64,000 bases of DNA from Rhodopseudomonas pentothenatexigens (GTDB taxonomy: Bacteria > Pseudomonadota > Alphaproteobacteria > Rhizobiales > Xanthobacteraceae): assembly GCF_900218015.1 (NCBI RefSeq), contig NZ_UFQQ01000012.1, positions 120,716-184,715 of the forward strand. The letters are read 5' to 3'. Position 1 is the first letter of the stretch, and each line of letters opens with the position of its first letter. The notes under the pieces were generated by a model. It had not been told where the DNA came from. It worked only from the letters and a program-made list of their open reading frames with translations, and searched no databases. A program made the translations under genes and the position numbers. Positions 44,636-54,181 of this stretch are shown here, piece after piece.

Positions 44636-46369
44636 TCAAAGTCCGCCATGCAGACGCGCCAGCAGCCCGACGACGATCAAGGCCAGCAGCGCCGACAACA
44701 ACTGCCAGAACAGTAGCGGATTTCGCGCGGCCAGCGGCTGCGGCCGGGCGTCGAGATAGTCGGCCCGCGGATGCCGCAGGTCGTGAACGAATTCAGACAG
44801 TGCCGGATAGCGCTTGGCCGGATCCAGGCTGACGGCGCGTTGCAGCGCGCGGTCGACCCACACCGGCACTTTGGCATTATGGTCCGCGGCCGGGCTGTAG
44901 CGCAGCTTGCGCGGCTTCAGCGCCTGGTTGGCGCGCGCCAGCTCGGCGCCATAGGGCAGCCGGCCGGTCAGCATCTGATAGGCGATCACCCCAAGCGAGA
45001 ACTGATCCGCCAGGGGCGTGCCGCCCTGCCCGGCGAAATATTCCGGCGCCATGTATTGCACCGTGCCCAGGAATTCGTCGCCGCCCGACGGCCCCAGCTC
45101 GGCGACGCCGGCGACCCGCACCGAGCCGAAGTCGATGATCTTCACCGTGCCGCTGCGGTCGATCAGCACGTTTGCGGGGCGCAGATCCTGATGCACCATT
45201 TCCTTGCGGTGGAACGCATACAGCCCCTTGGCGATCTGCTCGATCAGGGCGCGGACGGTTTCGAGCTCGGCGCGCGGATGGTCGATCATCCACTGCGCCA
45301 GGGTCTGGCCGTCGATGTATTCGAAGGCGACGTAGAGAGAGCTGCGCGGCCGCTGCACCGCGCGCGGCTTCAGCACATGCGGGCTGTCGATCCGCCGCGC
45401 GATCCATTCCTCCAGCAGGAAGCGCCTGCGAAAGTCGGCATCTTCCCGCAGATCCACGGACGGCGTCTTCAGCGCCACCAGTTCGCCGGTCGCGATATCG
45501 GCCGCCAGATAGATATGGCTGCGGCTGGTGGCGTGAAGCTCGCGGAGGATGCGGTAGCCGTCGAACTCGGCGCGCGGTTCGAACTGCGGCGGCAACGGCA
45601 ATTCCGCGGCCCGGCCGAACAGATCGGCGGCCTCCGCATTCGGCACTGCGTCGATCCGAACCACCTGCACGGTGAGATTGTCGTCGCTGCCGTTGTTGAA
45701 GGCCTCGCTGACGATCGCGCGCGCCGCGGCGTCGAGGTCTCGGGCGTGCTCGTCCAGCGCCTTGACGATGAAGCGGTGCGCGACGTGGTCGTAGACGCCG
45801 TCGGTCGCCAACACGAACACGTCGCCGGGCGCGACCGGCACCGACTGGTAGTCGATCTCGACCTGAGGATTGACGCCGAGCGCGCGGCCGAGATAGCTCT
45901 GCTCGGCGGACAGCCGCACCCGATGATCCTCGGTGAGCTGCTCCAGCGCGGCGCCGGCCAGCCGATAGATCCGGCTGTCGCCGATGTGAAACAGATGCGC
46001 TGCCGCACCTTTGAGCACCAGCGCGCTCAACGTGCAGACATAGCCCTTGTCACGATCGTAGCGATAGTCGCTGCGCCGGGTCTCGGCGTGCAGCCATGAA
46101 TTGGTCGCGGCGATCACCCGCTGTGCCGAGGATTTCACCGACCACGCCTCGGACGTGCAGTAGTAGTCGGTGAGAAAGCTCTTCACCGCGGACTCGCTGG
46201 CGACCTGGCTGACGTCGCTCGACGAAATGCCGTCGGCGAGCGCGATCGCGATGCCCTTGGTGGTGAGCAGCGGCTCGGCCGGGATCAGCGCACCATAGAA
46301 ATCCTGATTGACGGGCTTGCGCCCCGGCGACGACGCCTGCCCGATCGAGACTGTGAGCTGCTGCGCCAT
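44636..46369 (-). CDS. PP2C phosphatase / Ser-Thr protein kinase fusion with tail anchor
   Basis: A 577-residue bifunctional protein from the ATG at 46369. The PP2C domain (1-245) has VNQDFYGALI, ALADGISSS, HIGDSRIYRL and LATDGVYDH, with metal Asp residues present. The kinase domain (about 265-520) has VALKTPS (Lys), HQDLRPANVL (catalytic loop, HQD in place of HRD), IDFGS (metal) and APEYFAG. A single hydrophobic helix at the C-terminus (LLSALLALIVVGLLARL) anchors it. The adjacent FocA/NirC-type gene lies 67 bp upstream, a pairing seen in many nitrate-assimilating Proteobacteria, so it may control that channel or nitrogen uptake. This is inference. Confidence 0.93.
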   Translation of the reverse strand: MAQQLTVSIGQASSPGRKPVNQDFYGALIPAEPLLTTKGIAIALADGISSSDVSQVASESAVKSFLTDYYCTSEAWSVKSSAQRVIAATNSWLHAETRRSDYRYDRDKGYVCTLSALVLKGAAAHLFHIGDSRIYRLAGAALEQLTEDHRVRLSAEQSYLGRALGVNPQVEIDYQSVPVAPGDVFVLATDGVYDHVAHRFIVKALDEHARDLDAAARAIVSEAFNNGSDDNLTVQVVRIDAVPNAEAADLFGRAAELPLPPQFEPRAEFDGYRILRELHATSRSHIYLAADIATGELVALKTPSVDLREDADFRRRFLLEEWIARRIDSPHVLKPRAVQRPRSSLYVAFEYIDGQTLAQWMIDHPRAELETVRALIEQIAKGLYAFHRKEMVHQDLRPANVLIDRSGTVKIIDFGSVRVAGVAELGPSGGDEFLGTVQYMAPEYFAGQGGTPLADQFSLGVIAYQMLTGRLPYGAELARANQALKPRKLRYSPAADHNAKVPVWVDRALQRAVSLDPAKRYPALSEFVHDLRHPRADYLDARPQPLAARNPLLFWQLLSALLALIVVGLLARLHGGL

Positions 46370-46436
46370 ACGCCCTGCTGCGAAACGAACAACGGGAGCT
46401 TCACCCCCAGGGGCGAAGCTCCCGAACCCGAGCGGA

Positions 46437-47276
46437 TTACGCCGCAATGCGCGGCGACGAGACCGGCGCGATGCTGCGCTTCGCCGCGGTGCGGACGTGG
46501 GTGGTGTAGAGCGTCAGCCCGGTGAAGGCGAGCCCGCCGACCAGATTGCCGAGCACGGTCGGGATTTCGTTCCAGATCAGATAGTCGAGGATCGAGAACT
46601 TGGCGTGCAGCATCAGGCCCGACGGGAACAGGAACATGTTCACCACCGAATGCTCGAACACCATGTAGAAGAACACCAGGATCGGCATCCACATCGCCAG
46701 CACCTTGCCCGGCACCGTGGTCGAGATCATCGCCATCACCACGCCGGTGGAGACCATCCAGTTGCACAGCACGCCGCGGAAGAACAGCGTCGCCATGCCG
46801 GCGGCACCATGCGCCGCGTAGCCGAGCGTGCGGCCCTCGCCGATATTGCCGAGCGCGGTGCCGACCTTGTCGGGCGCCTGGCTGAAGCCGAAAGTGGTGA
46901 CGAACGCCATCAGGAACGCCACCGTCACCGCTCCGGCGAAATTGCCGATGAACACCAGGCCCCAGTTGCGCAGCACGCCGCCGATCGTGCAGCCAGGCCG
47001 CTTGTCGAGCCAGGCCAGCGGCGCCAGCACGAACACGCCGGTGAGCAGGTCGAAGCCGAGCAGATACAACATCGTGAAGCCGACCGGAAACAGCAGCGCG
47101 CCGATCAGCGGCTGGCCGGTGTTGACGTTGATGGTCACCGCGAACCAGGCGGCGAGCGCCAGGATGGCGCCGGCCATGTAGGCGCGGATCACCGTGTCGC
47201 GGGTGGACATCAGGATCTTTGACTCGCCGGCGTCGACCATCTTGGTGACGAATTCAGAAGGCGCGAGGTAGGACAT
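46437..47276 (-). CDS. Formate/nitrite channel (FocA/NirC family)
   Basis: A 279-residue membrane channel from the ATG at 47276 (MSYLAPSEFVTKMVDAGESK). Six helices fit the FNT fold. Signatures are LILLMGFE-like LLYLLGFDLLTGVF, the loop RNWGLVFIGNFAGA, the FRGVLCNWMVSTGVVMA region and the FEHSVVNMFL motif carrying the channel histidine. It conducts formate, nitrite or related monovalent anions. The PP2C/kinase gene follows 67 bp downstream. Nitrite rather than formate is suggested by that pairing only. Codons upstream of 47276 in the same frame lack family similarity. Confidence 0.92.
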   Translation of the reverse strand: MSYLAPSEFVTKMVDAGESKILMSTRDTVIRAYMAGAILALAAWFAVTINVNTGQPLIGALLFPVGFTMLYLLGFDLLTGVFVLAPLAWLDKRPGCTIGGVLRNWGLVFIGNFAGAVTVAFLMAFVTTFGFSQAPDKVGTALGNIGEGRTLGYAAHGAAGMATLFFRGVLCNWMVSTGVVMAMISTTVPGKVLAMWMPILVFFYMVFEHSVVNMFLFPSGLMLHAKFSILDYLIWNEIPTVLGNLVGGLAFTGLTLYTTHVRTAAKRSIAPVSSPRIAA

Positions 47277-48039
47277 CTGCTCCGTGCTCCGTTTGCTGCT
47301 GAAAAGGCCGCGTCGGAACGCACAAGCGACGGGAGCAACAAGGGTGCGGAGCCTGGGCGACGCCGCGGCTCTCCTGATGGAGAGCTGTCCCATTGCTGTC
47401 TGCCGGCAGGCGGCTTGGGCAATTCTCGGACGGCGGTCGTCGTTGACCGGAACTTACTAAGCAATCGCCGTGCCAGTGCCTGATGACTGGGGTTACGCGC
47501 ATTTCCCCGAGAAATTCCTCAGATCACGCTGCACCGGCCCCGCCGCTGGGCTGCGCCGATGCCCAGAGTCTGCGCAACCGGCCTGCGCATAGCTCGCATT
47601 TGAGGCAACGTCCCAATCTGCCCCGGGGGCCCCTCCAGCGCCTCTCGATGGTGGGCGCCGATCTGGACCTTCGCTGGCTACTTGGTCCTCATCCTGAGCA
47701 GATCGCACTAATACAAGGAGCCGAGGTCTCGAAGGATGCGGCCACGCATGGGCCCGCGGCACATAGTTCAAGACGGCAATTCGCGTTTTCCTCATGATGA
47801 GGTCTGGCCTGTCGTGCAAATCTGGAAAAGCGTAGTTTGAATCAGTAGACCGCATGAGCGTAGCGACATGCGGGAGCGCCAAACCTGGAAGTCGCTTCGC
47901 TCATCCTGGCTACGCTTGCTGGAAGTCGCGAAAGACGACAACGCCGACGAACTGAAGAGGCTCAATCGATCAGATCGAAGGTTGCCTGGAGCGAGCCACG
48001 GGAAAAGCATAGCGACAGGCGGCGCAAAGTAGGGTCACG
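47277..48039. other. 763-bp region without convincing genes, with a repeat at 47848-47876
   Basis: This stretch carries the promoter side of the FNT gene. Open frames on both strands are short, Arg/Pro/Ser rich and lack ribosome-binding sites. A palindromic element, CCGCATGAGCG with TAGCGACATGCGG, lies at 47848-47876, and a related GCTTCGCTCATCCTGGCTACG follows. It is the downstream flank of the giant NTPase gene, so it may be partly a decayed or imported sequence. Confidence 0.5.
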
Positions 48040-51000
48040 TCAGCGAAGCAGATCCGGAAGTTCGTAGAGCAGCTTTAGCGCGTCTGACCAACCAACGTCC
48101 GAAAACAAGCGCAGGATCTCTACGAGCGCGGCGCGCCGCTTGTCGTCCTCAAATATCGAACGGTGATCGGCGATGTAACGGGTGATCATCCGCACGATAA
48201 CCGGCGCGGCGAGGCCTTCGTGATGATAGCCCTCTCGCGCGGCAGGGCCTGTCAGCAGCGCATGGAGCGCGTCGAACACCCCAGCTGGATCGCCGGGGAT
48301 CAGAAACTCGTAGAGTTCGACGAGATGATGGTGTGTCGAAGGTTCGTGTGACGCCGCCAGCAGAGCGAGCATCGGGCGATAATCGACAAGGAACCGGTGC
48401 ATCGACTCGGGGGACGTGAGGCCGACTTTCGCCTCGTGATCGTCGGCGTGCGCGCCCGAGCCGAAATAGACCTGGTTCATCAGGTGGCCGATCACCGACT
48501 CCGCCGCCTGGTAGGTGGCGATGGCGGCCTCACGCTCGGCGCCCTCAACCGTTTTGCGCATGACCGCAGCATGGCTGGCGTCCGCGGCCGCCGAGCAAGC
48601 CGCCAGGATGACCATCGCCGCTTGCTGTGAGCGATCGGCAAGCCCAGCACCGCGCTCCTTACCGTTCGCATAGCGGGCGAAGAAGGCATCGCGCAGCATC
48701 GACAGGAAGGACGTAAAGAACTCGCGATGCGCGGCGGGGTCGTTGACCCAGGCCTTGAGCCATTCGAGCGCGATGGCCTCTTCCTGCCGGCACCAGAGCT
48801 GCGCGGTCAGTCTGCCGAGTTGCTCGGCGACCTTGTCGCGGTCCGCCTTGTTGTCGCGCTCGACCGCCTCGCGACGGGCACGAACGATCTCGATGATCGC
48901 CTTGCACTTTTCAACGTCCTGCCAAGTGACGCGCCACACGACCGAGTGGAGGAAAAACGTCAATACTCCGATATGCGGCTCGTCACGCGCCACCTGTTCG
49001 GCGAGGACCCACATCTTTTCCCGTGCGACATTCCAAAGAACCAACAATCGTTGCGCGGCTTGGAGGCGGACTTGGGGCACGGGATCGGCCAGCATCACAT
49101 CGAACTTGCGGACGAGTTCGCTATGCGTTTCGCCGAAGCGCCTGGCGAGTTCGGCATAGGCCTGGGCGGCATAGACGCGCACATCCCAATCGCCCCAGCT
49201 CAGGCTTGAATCCTCGTCCTTCCGCCTCTGTTCGGGAAAGCGACTGGCCCACAAGCGTTCGAGAACGCCGAGCAACTCATCGAGCGACGGCAGGCCTTCG
49301 GTGCCGGGCACATAAGCGTCGGCATCGACAATGCGCTTGACAGCATTGCTGATAGCCCCCCAGATGGGCTGCTCGACCTTTTCGTGAAGCACGGCCGCAT
49401 TGGCGTCGTACATGCCGATCGTCGCGAGCGTTACCGTCCACAAGGCGCCAAGCGCAGCCGCGTCGCTGGCCGGGGACGTCGTCTGCACCAACTCGTAGAG
49501 CACCTCGGACTGCGACAACATCTGCGCGTCCACGCCTTCATCAACATTGACGCCTTCGCCGGCGAGCAGGCTGCGCGTGACCCCGCGCGACGATCCCCAG
49601 CGGATCGACTCCGAGCGCGCCGGCGGATTGCCGACCAGCTCGTTCGCCGCGACGAGTTCCTCGCGCAGCGCACGCATCGGATCGGTCGCGATCGCGTCCG
49701 CATCGACCAGCGACAGGAACCGGCTGAGCGTGCGGCGCCACCAGCGCTGCTCGGCTTCGTCCTTGAATAATAGACCGGCCCGCAACGCTTCGTCCTCGAA
49801 TGCCGTCCGCTCGGAAAGCGAACGCGACGGGTAGGCCGCGGCCAAAAAGCGGACGGCGTCGCGCACGATGTCGCCGTGCGCCAAGATCGTGATGTTGCAC
49901 GCGAACGGCCACAACAGGTCGGCGACCTCGCCGAGACGCTGGGCGCCGACGCCCAAGAGACGCGTCCACACCGCCGGCCCGGCATAGTCGGTTGCGGCCG
50001 CGTCGACTGTCGCGGCAAAGGCGGCAGACGAGCAGCTACGCAGATGGGCGACGAGTTGCTGGAGCACATCGTCGTCTTGCGTGCCGTGACAATCCTCAGT
50101 GTCGTCCCAGGCCTTATAGGCATGGTCGTGGCCGAGCAGGTCGAACGGCGCGCGACCCGGCACCACGACCTGTTTGCGATTGTCGCCCAAGGGCATCGCG
50201 CGATCGGTATCACCGAGCGATGCCTCGACGATCGCGCGCGTGCCCAGTGGCACCGAAAACTCGAGGAGGCGAGTGACCTGCCGGCCCAGATCGTAGCGGC
50301 AGAGACGGTAATCCTGGCTGCGGTTGGACGAGAGCGGCAAAATCCGGCTCGCCCGCCCGCCCATGAACGAGGTGCTGTCATCGGTGATGTCGCGCGAATA
50401 GAGGACGCGGTAAATCTCGATCGCGAAATCGGCGTCGGCCCGCGCAATCGGCATGATCTGCTCAGAAAGCCAGGCCGCTTCCCTATCGGCATGGGCCGAG
50501 AAATGCGGGTCGCGGAGTATCCGGTCGAGCAATGCCCGCGACTCGGTGGGATCGGCCGCGAAGCTCTTGCCAACGAAGCGGATCGAGTTGGTCGCCGTCT
50601 GCTGCATCGGCGGATCGGCGGCCCAGGCAAAGGCGAGCAGCGCCCGCGCCGCGCGGTTGAACACGCCGAGCAATTCAGCTTCGGCAAGATCGGCCTTGTC
50701 GAACAGGGTGTGGAGCAGAACACGCGTGGCGTCGGAAAGGTCGCGCGAACCCGCTCTAATCGCAGCGTCGGCGAGCGACGCCCAGGCGAGTGCTTCCCCC
50801 GGTGCGACGGTGCCGGCGGTATCGACCGCCAGACCGACGAAGCGGGCAAGCCGCGAAAGCATGGTGGCCAGCGCTGCGTCATTCGGGCGGGCCGCGATCA
50901 GCGCGACCAGCCCGGCGACATCGGCCTTCGCGCCCACCCGCTCGATCGCGGTGCGCAGCGCGACATTGGCTAGCACTGGATCAACTACCGGATCGGCGTA

Positions 51001-52971
51001 GATATCTGCGATCAGGCGCCAGACATGCGCCTTGCCCTCATCATCCTGCCGCCACAGCCGCTCGATCGCGAAGCGGAGCGCCGGGGCCAGCATGAGCGCA
51101 ATGGAGCTGTCGCCGCCGAGCTGGGGGATCAGCCGCTCGGGATCGTCCCATTCGAGGAAGAAACGGCCGGCGACATGGTCGAACAGCACGTGATGGGCGA
51201 AGCTGACGAGATCGCCGGATTCAGCAAGCACGCCGGTCCGGATGATTGCGTCGAGCTGATCGTGCCCAACGACAATCTTGCGCACCGCAAGCCGGCGCCG
51301 ATCAACCATGGCGCGGACGGTAGCAGCCGCGGCCTGATGCACTGCGGTGCCGACGAGGCGGCGATCCTCATAGGCGTCGATCAGGTCGGCCTGGGTGGCG
51401 ACGGTCCGAATGCTGTCGGGGCTCGCGCCATCGGCGAGCAGTTGCGCGGCAAGCGAGAGGTTGAAGACATTGCGCAGCAGATCCCGCAGCTTGTCCGGCG
51501 CGGCGGCAAGCAAAGCGCCCACATCGGCGGCGGCCACGGCCGCAGCCTCAAGATCCGCGTCCGCAAGCCGCGGCACCTGGAAATGTCGCACTGTGGCAAG
51601 ACCCGACTCCGCAAAGGTCGGATCAGGCGGCGAGCCGGGCATGGCGTCACGGAATCGCCGACCGTTGCGCAGATCGAACGTGCGGATCGAGGCGATCACG
51701 GTCCAATCTGGCGCCGAGGCACGCAGCACCTCAATCAGCTGGGCGAAGACGCCTTCAGCCGGACCGCCACGCGCGGCGTCAAGAGCATCGATGATAAGCA
51801 GCTTGCGCCCTGAACCGGGCGCGGCGGCAAGCACCTCGGTCAGCGGATGCGCCAACTTCAGCTCGGACTGGAGATCGGCGGCAATGGCCACGCCGGGTAA
51901 GCGATCGACCGAGAGGAATACAACCTTATCGCCCGCTGCGCGGCGGGCCTGCGCGAGTGCCACGAGCGCGCCGGTCTTGCCCGCACCGGGTTCACCGATG
52001 ACGATCAACGAGCCGGTATTGACAGCCGCACTGAGGGGACCATCGCTGGCCCGCGCGATGGGAACGCCCCCGCCGATCGGCAGGCGCGTATGTCCTTCGA
52101 GGCGCGCAAGCTCGACCTCGGTCGCGGCCGACAGACGCTCCAGGTCGGCGGTGTAGTCGGCGGCGCCGACGTCATTGTGCCCTAGCCGGCGAAGCTCGCG
52201 CAGCAGTCCGGCGCGATTCGCGGGCGCGCCGCTGCCGATCATGCCCCGGATGATGCCCTTCAACTCGCGCAACGGCGCATCGCCGGCAGCTTCGGCACCA
52301 TAGAGACGTGCGCCGAGCAGACGCGAGACTTCGCGCCAATTGTCTTCGCCCTCGGTCATCGAGAAGCGCACAATGCGGAACAGCCGTGCCATCGCCGCGA
52401 GTTCTTCGTCGGTCGGCGGCGTGGCCGAATGCGTCGCCCATGCTGCCCGCGCATGGGTCTCGAAGAGATCGAGCGCGTCGCGCTCGGCCGAAGACCGCCC
52501 AGCCTTCGTAGTTGCCCAGCTGCCGCCTAGATCGAACGCTCGGCACCCGCGCTCCAGCACATCGAGCGTGCGCGGTGCGTCGGCGGCAACCGCTAGCACG
52601 GCGCGCGCTTTCGCTGGATCGACCGCGACGCCGGCGGCGCGGGCGTCGATCATGACGCGAACAAGCTGGCTGATAGTCTTGCCGAGCGGGCTCTTGAGAC
52701 TGGTGGCCAGCCCGGCGCTGGTCTTGCTCTGCAAGTCGATACGGCTGCAATCGTCCTGATCCACGCGGATGTCGTCGAGCCCGTCGCCGGTTTCGAGCTG
52801 GATCGAGACCGGCAATGGTGCGTTGGCGAGGCCGAACCGCCCGCCGACCGGCATCCGTGCGAGCAGATGGGCGGCGAGCCATGTCCCAACTTCCGCTTGA
52901 AAAGCCATCCCGGCTTCGGTCGCCCGTCCACCCGCGTGCATTTTAGATGTCTGACATGTTCCGGCAGCCAT
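48040..52971 (-). CDS. Giant STAND-like NTPase with N-terminal nuclease-like domain (putative defence protein)
   Basis: A 1643-residue protein. Residues 14-28 (GGRATEAGMAFQAEV) match the NTPase gene at 22709, followed by LDDIRVD (65-71) and DLQSK (79-83), which fit PD-(D/E)xK geometry (D67, D79, Q81, K83). Walker A is GEPGAGKT (326-333), Walker B KLLIIDALDA (390-399), the sensor strand is VIASIRTFD, and FAHHVLFDHVAG (591-602) parallels the NACHT winged-helix motif. Roughly 1000 residues of helical, repeat-like C-terminus follow. I know no close named family; an Avs-like sensor-nuclease is the best guess. One hand-counted line gave 68% G+C, like the genome. AGGGA precedes the ATG. Confidence 0.88.
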   Translation of the reverse strand: MAAGTCQTSKMHAGGRATEAGMAFQAEVGTWLAAHLLARMPVGGRFGLANAPLPVSIQLETGDGLDDIRVDQDDCSRIDLQSKTSAGLATSLKSPLGKTISQLVRVMIDARAAGVAVDPAKARAVLAVAADAPRTLDVLERGCRAFDLGGSWATTKAGRSSAERDALDLFETHARAAWATHSATPPTDEELAAMARLFRIVRFSMTEGEDNWREVSRLLGARLYGAEAAGDAPLRELKGIIRGMIGSGAPANRAGLLRELRRLGHNDVGAADYTADLERLSAATEVELARLEGHTRLPIGGGVPIARASDGPLSAAVNTGSLIVIGEPGAGKTGALVALAQARRAAGDKVVFLSVDRLPGVAIAADLQSELKLAHPLTEVLAAAPGSGRKLLIIDALDAARGGPAEGVFAQLIEVLRASAPDWTVIASIRTFDLRNGRRFRDAMPGSPPDPTFAESGLATVRHFQVPRLADADLEAAAVAAADVGALLAAAPDKLRDLLRNVFNLSLAAQLLADGASPDSIRTVATQADLIDAYEDRRLVGTAVHQAAAATVRAMVDRRRLAVRKIVVGHDQLDAIIRTGVLAESGDLVSFAHHVLFDHVAGRFFLEWDDPERLIPQLGGDSSIALMLAPALRFAIERLWRQDDEGKAHVWRLIADIYADPVVDPVLANVALRTAIERVGAKADVAGLVALIAARPNDAALATMLSRLARFVGLAVDTAGTVAPGEALAWASLADAAIRAGSRDLSDATRVLLHTLFDKADLAEAELLGVFNRAARALLAFAWAADPPMQQTATNSIRFVGKSFAADPTESRALLDRILRDPHFSAHADREAAWLSEQIMPIARADADFAIEIYRVLYSRDITDDSTSFMGGRASRILPLSSNRSQDYRLCRYDLGRQVTRLLEFSVPLGTRAIVEASLGDTDRAMPLGDNRKQVVVPGRAPFDLLGHDHAYKAWDDTEDCHGTQDDDVLQQLVAHLRSCSSAAFAATVDAAATDYAGPAVWTRLLGVGAQRLGEVADLLWPFACNITILAHGDIVRDAVRFLAAAYPSRSLSERTAFEDEALRAGLLFKDEAEQRWWRRTLSRFLSLVDADAIATDPMRALREELVAANELVGNPPARSESIRWGSSRGVTRSLLAGEGVNVDEGVDAQMLSQSEVLYELVQTTSPASDAAALGALWTVTLATIGMYDANAAVLHEKVEQPIWGAISNAVKRIVDADAYVPGTEGLPSLDELLGVLERLWASRFPEQRRKDEDSSLSWGDWDVRVYAAQAYAELARRFGETHSELVRKFDVMLADPVPQVRLQAAQRLLVLWNVAREKMWVLAEQVARDEPHIGVLTFFLHSVVWRVTWQDVEKCKAIIEIVRARREAVERDNKADRDKVAEQLGRLTAQLWCRQEEAIALEWLKAWVNDPAAHREFFTSFLSMLRDAFFARYANGKERGAGLADRSQQAAMVILAACSAAADASHAAVMRKTVEGAEREAAIATYQAAESVIGHLMNQVYFGSGAHADDHEAKVGLTSPESMHRFLVDYRPMLALLAASHEPSTHHHLVELYEFLIPGDPAGVFDALHALLTGPAAREGYHHEGLAAPVIVRMITRYIADHRSIFEDDKRRAALVEILRLFSDVGWSDALKLLYELPDLLR

Positions 52972-53126
52972 GGCATTCCCTAAAATTAGACGTCGAGATT
53001 TATTCCTTGAATCGCAAGTTTTGCAACGTATCGGCTGTGGAGGATGGCGCTCACGACTTCATCGACGCAACTAATTGTCCCAGTGCCTGCAATCAGCTTC
53101 ATCTGTGTATCAAAGCTCTCCGACCG

Positions 53127-53984
53127 CTAGGCTGGCCCCTCGCCGAGCGCTCGCAAGGCCGAGAGCCCTTCCCGATAGGATGGATAGGCCAACGTAACTC
53201 CCAACTCCGTGCGGATCAGATCGTTGCGGACCCGGCAATTCTCCAGATAGAAGCTGCGCGCCATCGCAGACAGCTCGGCGTGCTCGAAAGCAATTTCAGG
53301 AGGCGGTGTTCGTCCGCAGAGTTCAGCGGCGAATTCGACGACCTGCTGCGGCGGCGCCGGCTCATTGTCGGTGACATTGTAAATGGCGCCGGGTAGCGGT
53401 CGCGAAAGTGACGCAGCGACCACCGCGGCGATATCGGCAACGTGAATTCGATTGAAGACCTGGCCGGGCTTGATGATACGCGTCGCCGTTCCGGCTGCGA
53501 GCTTCTCCAGTTGGTTTCGGCCCGGGCCGTAGATCCCTGACAGACGAAAAACGTGCGCGCCTAACACCAGCCAGCGCTGCTCAGCGGCGATCCGGAGCTG
53601 CGAGCGGGGTTTTTCCGACGTCGCAGGCGTTGTTTCATCGACCCAATTGCCGAGGTGGTCACCGTACACGCCGATCGTCGAAAGATAGCCGATCCAGCGC
53701 GACTTGGACTCACTGGTGATCGCGCAGGCAAAGGACCCGAGAACCGGATCGCCGGATTCAGTTGGCGGGACCGACGACAGAATGGCGTCGCTCGACTTGA
53801 TATCATCAGCGATCAGTGGATCGACATAAGAGGATGAAAACACCCGTGCGGCGATCCCGCGCCGGCCCAACTCTTCAGCCTTGGCGGTTGTTCTGACGGT
53901 TGCAGTTACCTCGATCCCGGCGCCCTGCAAATGCTGCGCGATGTAGCTGGCCGAATAGCCCAAGCCGAAAATCAATAACTTCAT
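53127..53984 (-). CDS. NAD(P)-dependent epimerase/dehydratase-like protein (YeeZ-type)
   Basis: A 285-residue extended-SDR-like protein from the ATG at 53984. The N-terminal Rossmann motif is FGLGYSASYIA (GxGxxAxxxA). Further signs are STIGVYGDHLGNWVDE, the RLSGIYGPGRNQLEKL strand typical of nucleotide-sugar epimerases, and FNRIHVADIAAVVAA. The usual YxxxK is not evident near residue 120, as in YeeZ/Ybjs-type members. The substrate is unknown. The gene lies between the giant NTPase and pccB; the adjacent stretch 52972-53126 holds nothing I can call. Confidence 0.85.
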   Translation of the reverse strand: MKLLIFGLGYSASYIAQHLQGAGIEVTATVRTTAKAEELGRRGIAARVFSSSYVDPLIADDIKSSDAILSSVPPTESGDPVLGSFACAITSESKSRWIGYLSTIGVYGDHLGNWVDETTPATSEKPRSQLRIAAEQRWLVLGAHVFRLSGIYGPGRNQLEKLAAGTATRIIKPGQVFNRIHVADIAAVVAASLSRPLPGAIYNVTDNEPAPPQQVVEFAAELCGRTPPPEIAFEHAELSAMARSFYLENCRVRNDLIRTELGVTLAYPSYREGLSALRALGEGPA

Positions 53985-54123
53985 CGGGACATCATTCCAT
54001 CTGGGCATGACGATACGCACGGATACCAGACATCTGAGCCGATAGCTGTGTCCTTATGAGTCTCTACCATGGTTGGACCATCAAATGGGCCGGGCCAGGA
54101 GCTTCGCGTCAGCTCAAAAACAC

Positions 54124-54158
54124 AAAGGGCGGTGATCGCATCGCGACCACCGCCCTTT
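54124..54158 (-). terminator. Terminator downstream of pccB
   Basis: AAAGGGCGGTG pairs with CACCGCCCTTT around an AT-mixed loop. On the minus strand the stem is followed by GTGTTTTTG. It lies 24 bp past the pccB stop codon. Confidence 0.85.
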
Positions 54159-54181
54159 CCAACTCAAACGAGCCGATGCCG

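Noticed and set aside
47493..47882. Minus-strand frame of 129 codons in the gap left of the giant NTPase
   Set aside because: Composition is erratic, no ribosome-binding site, and it crosses a palindromic repeat.
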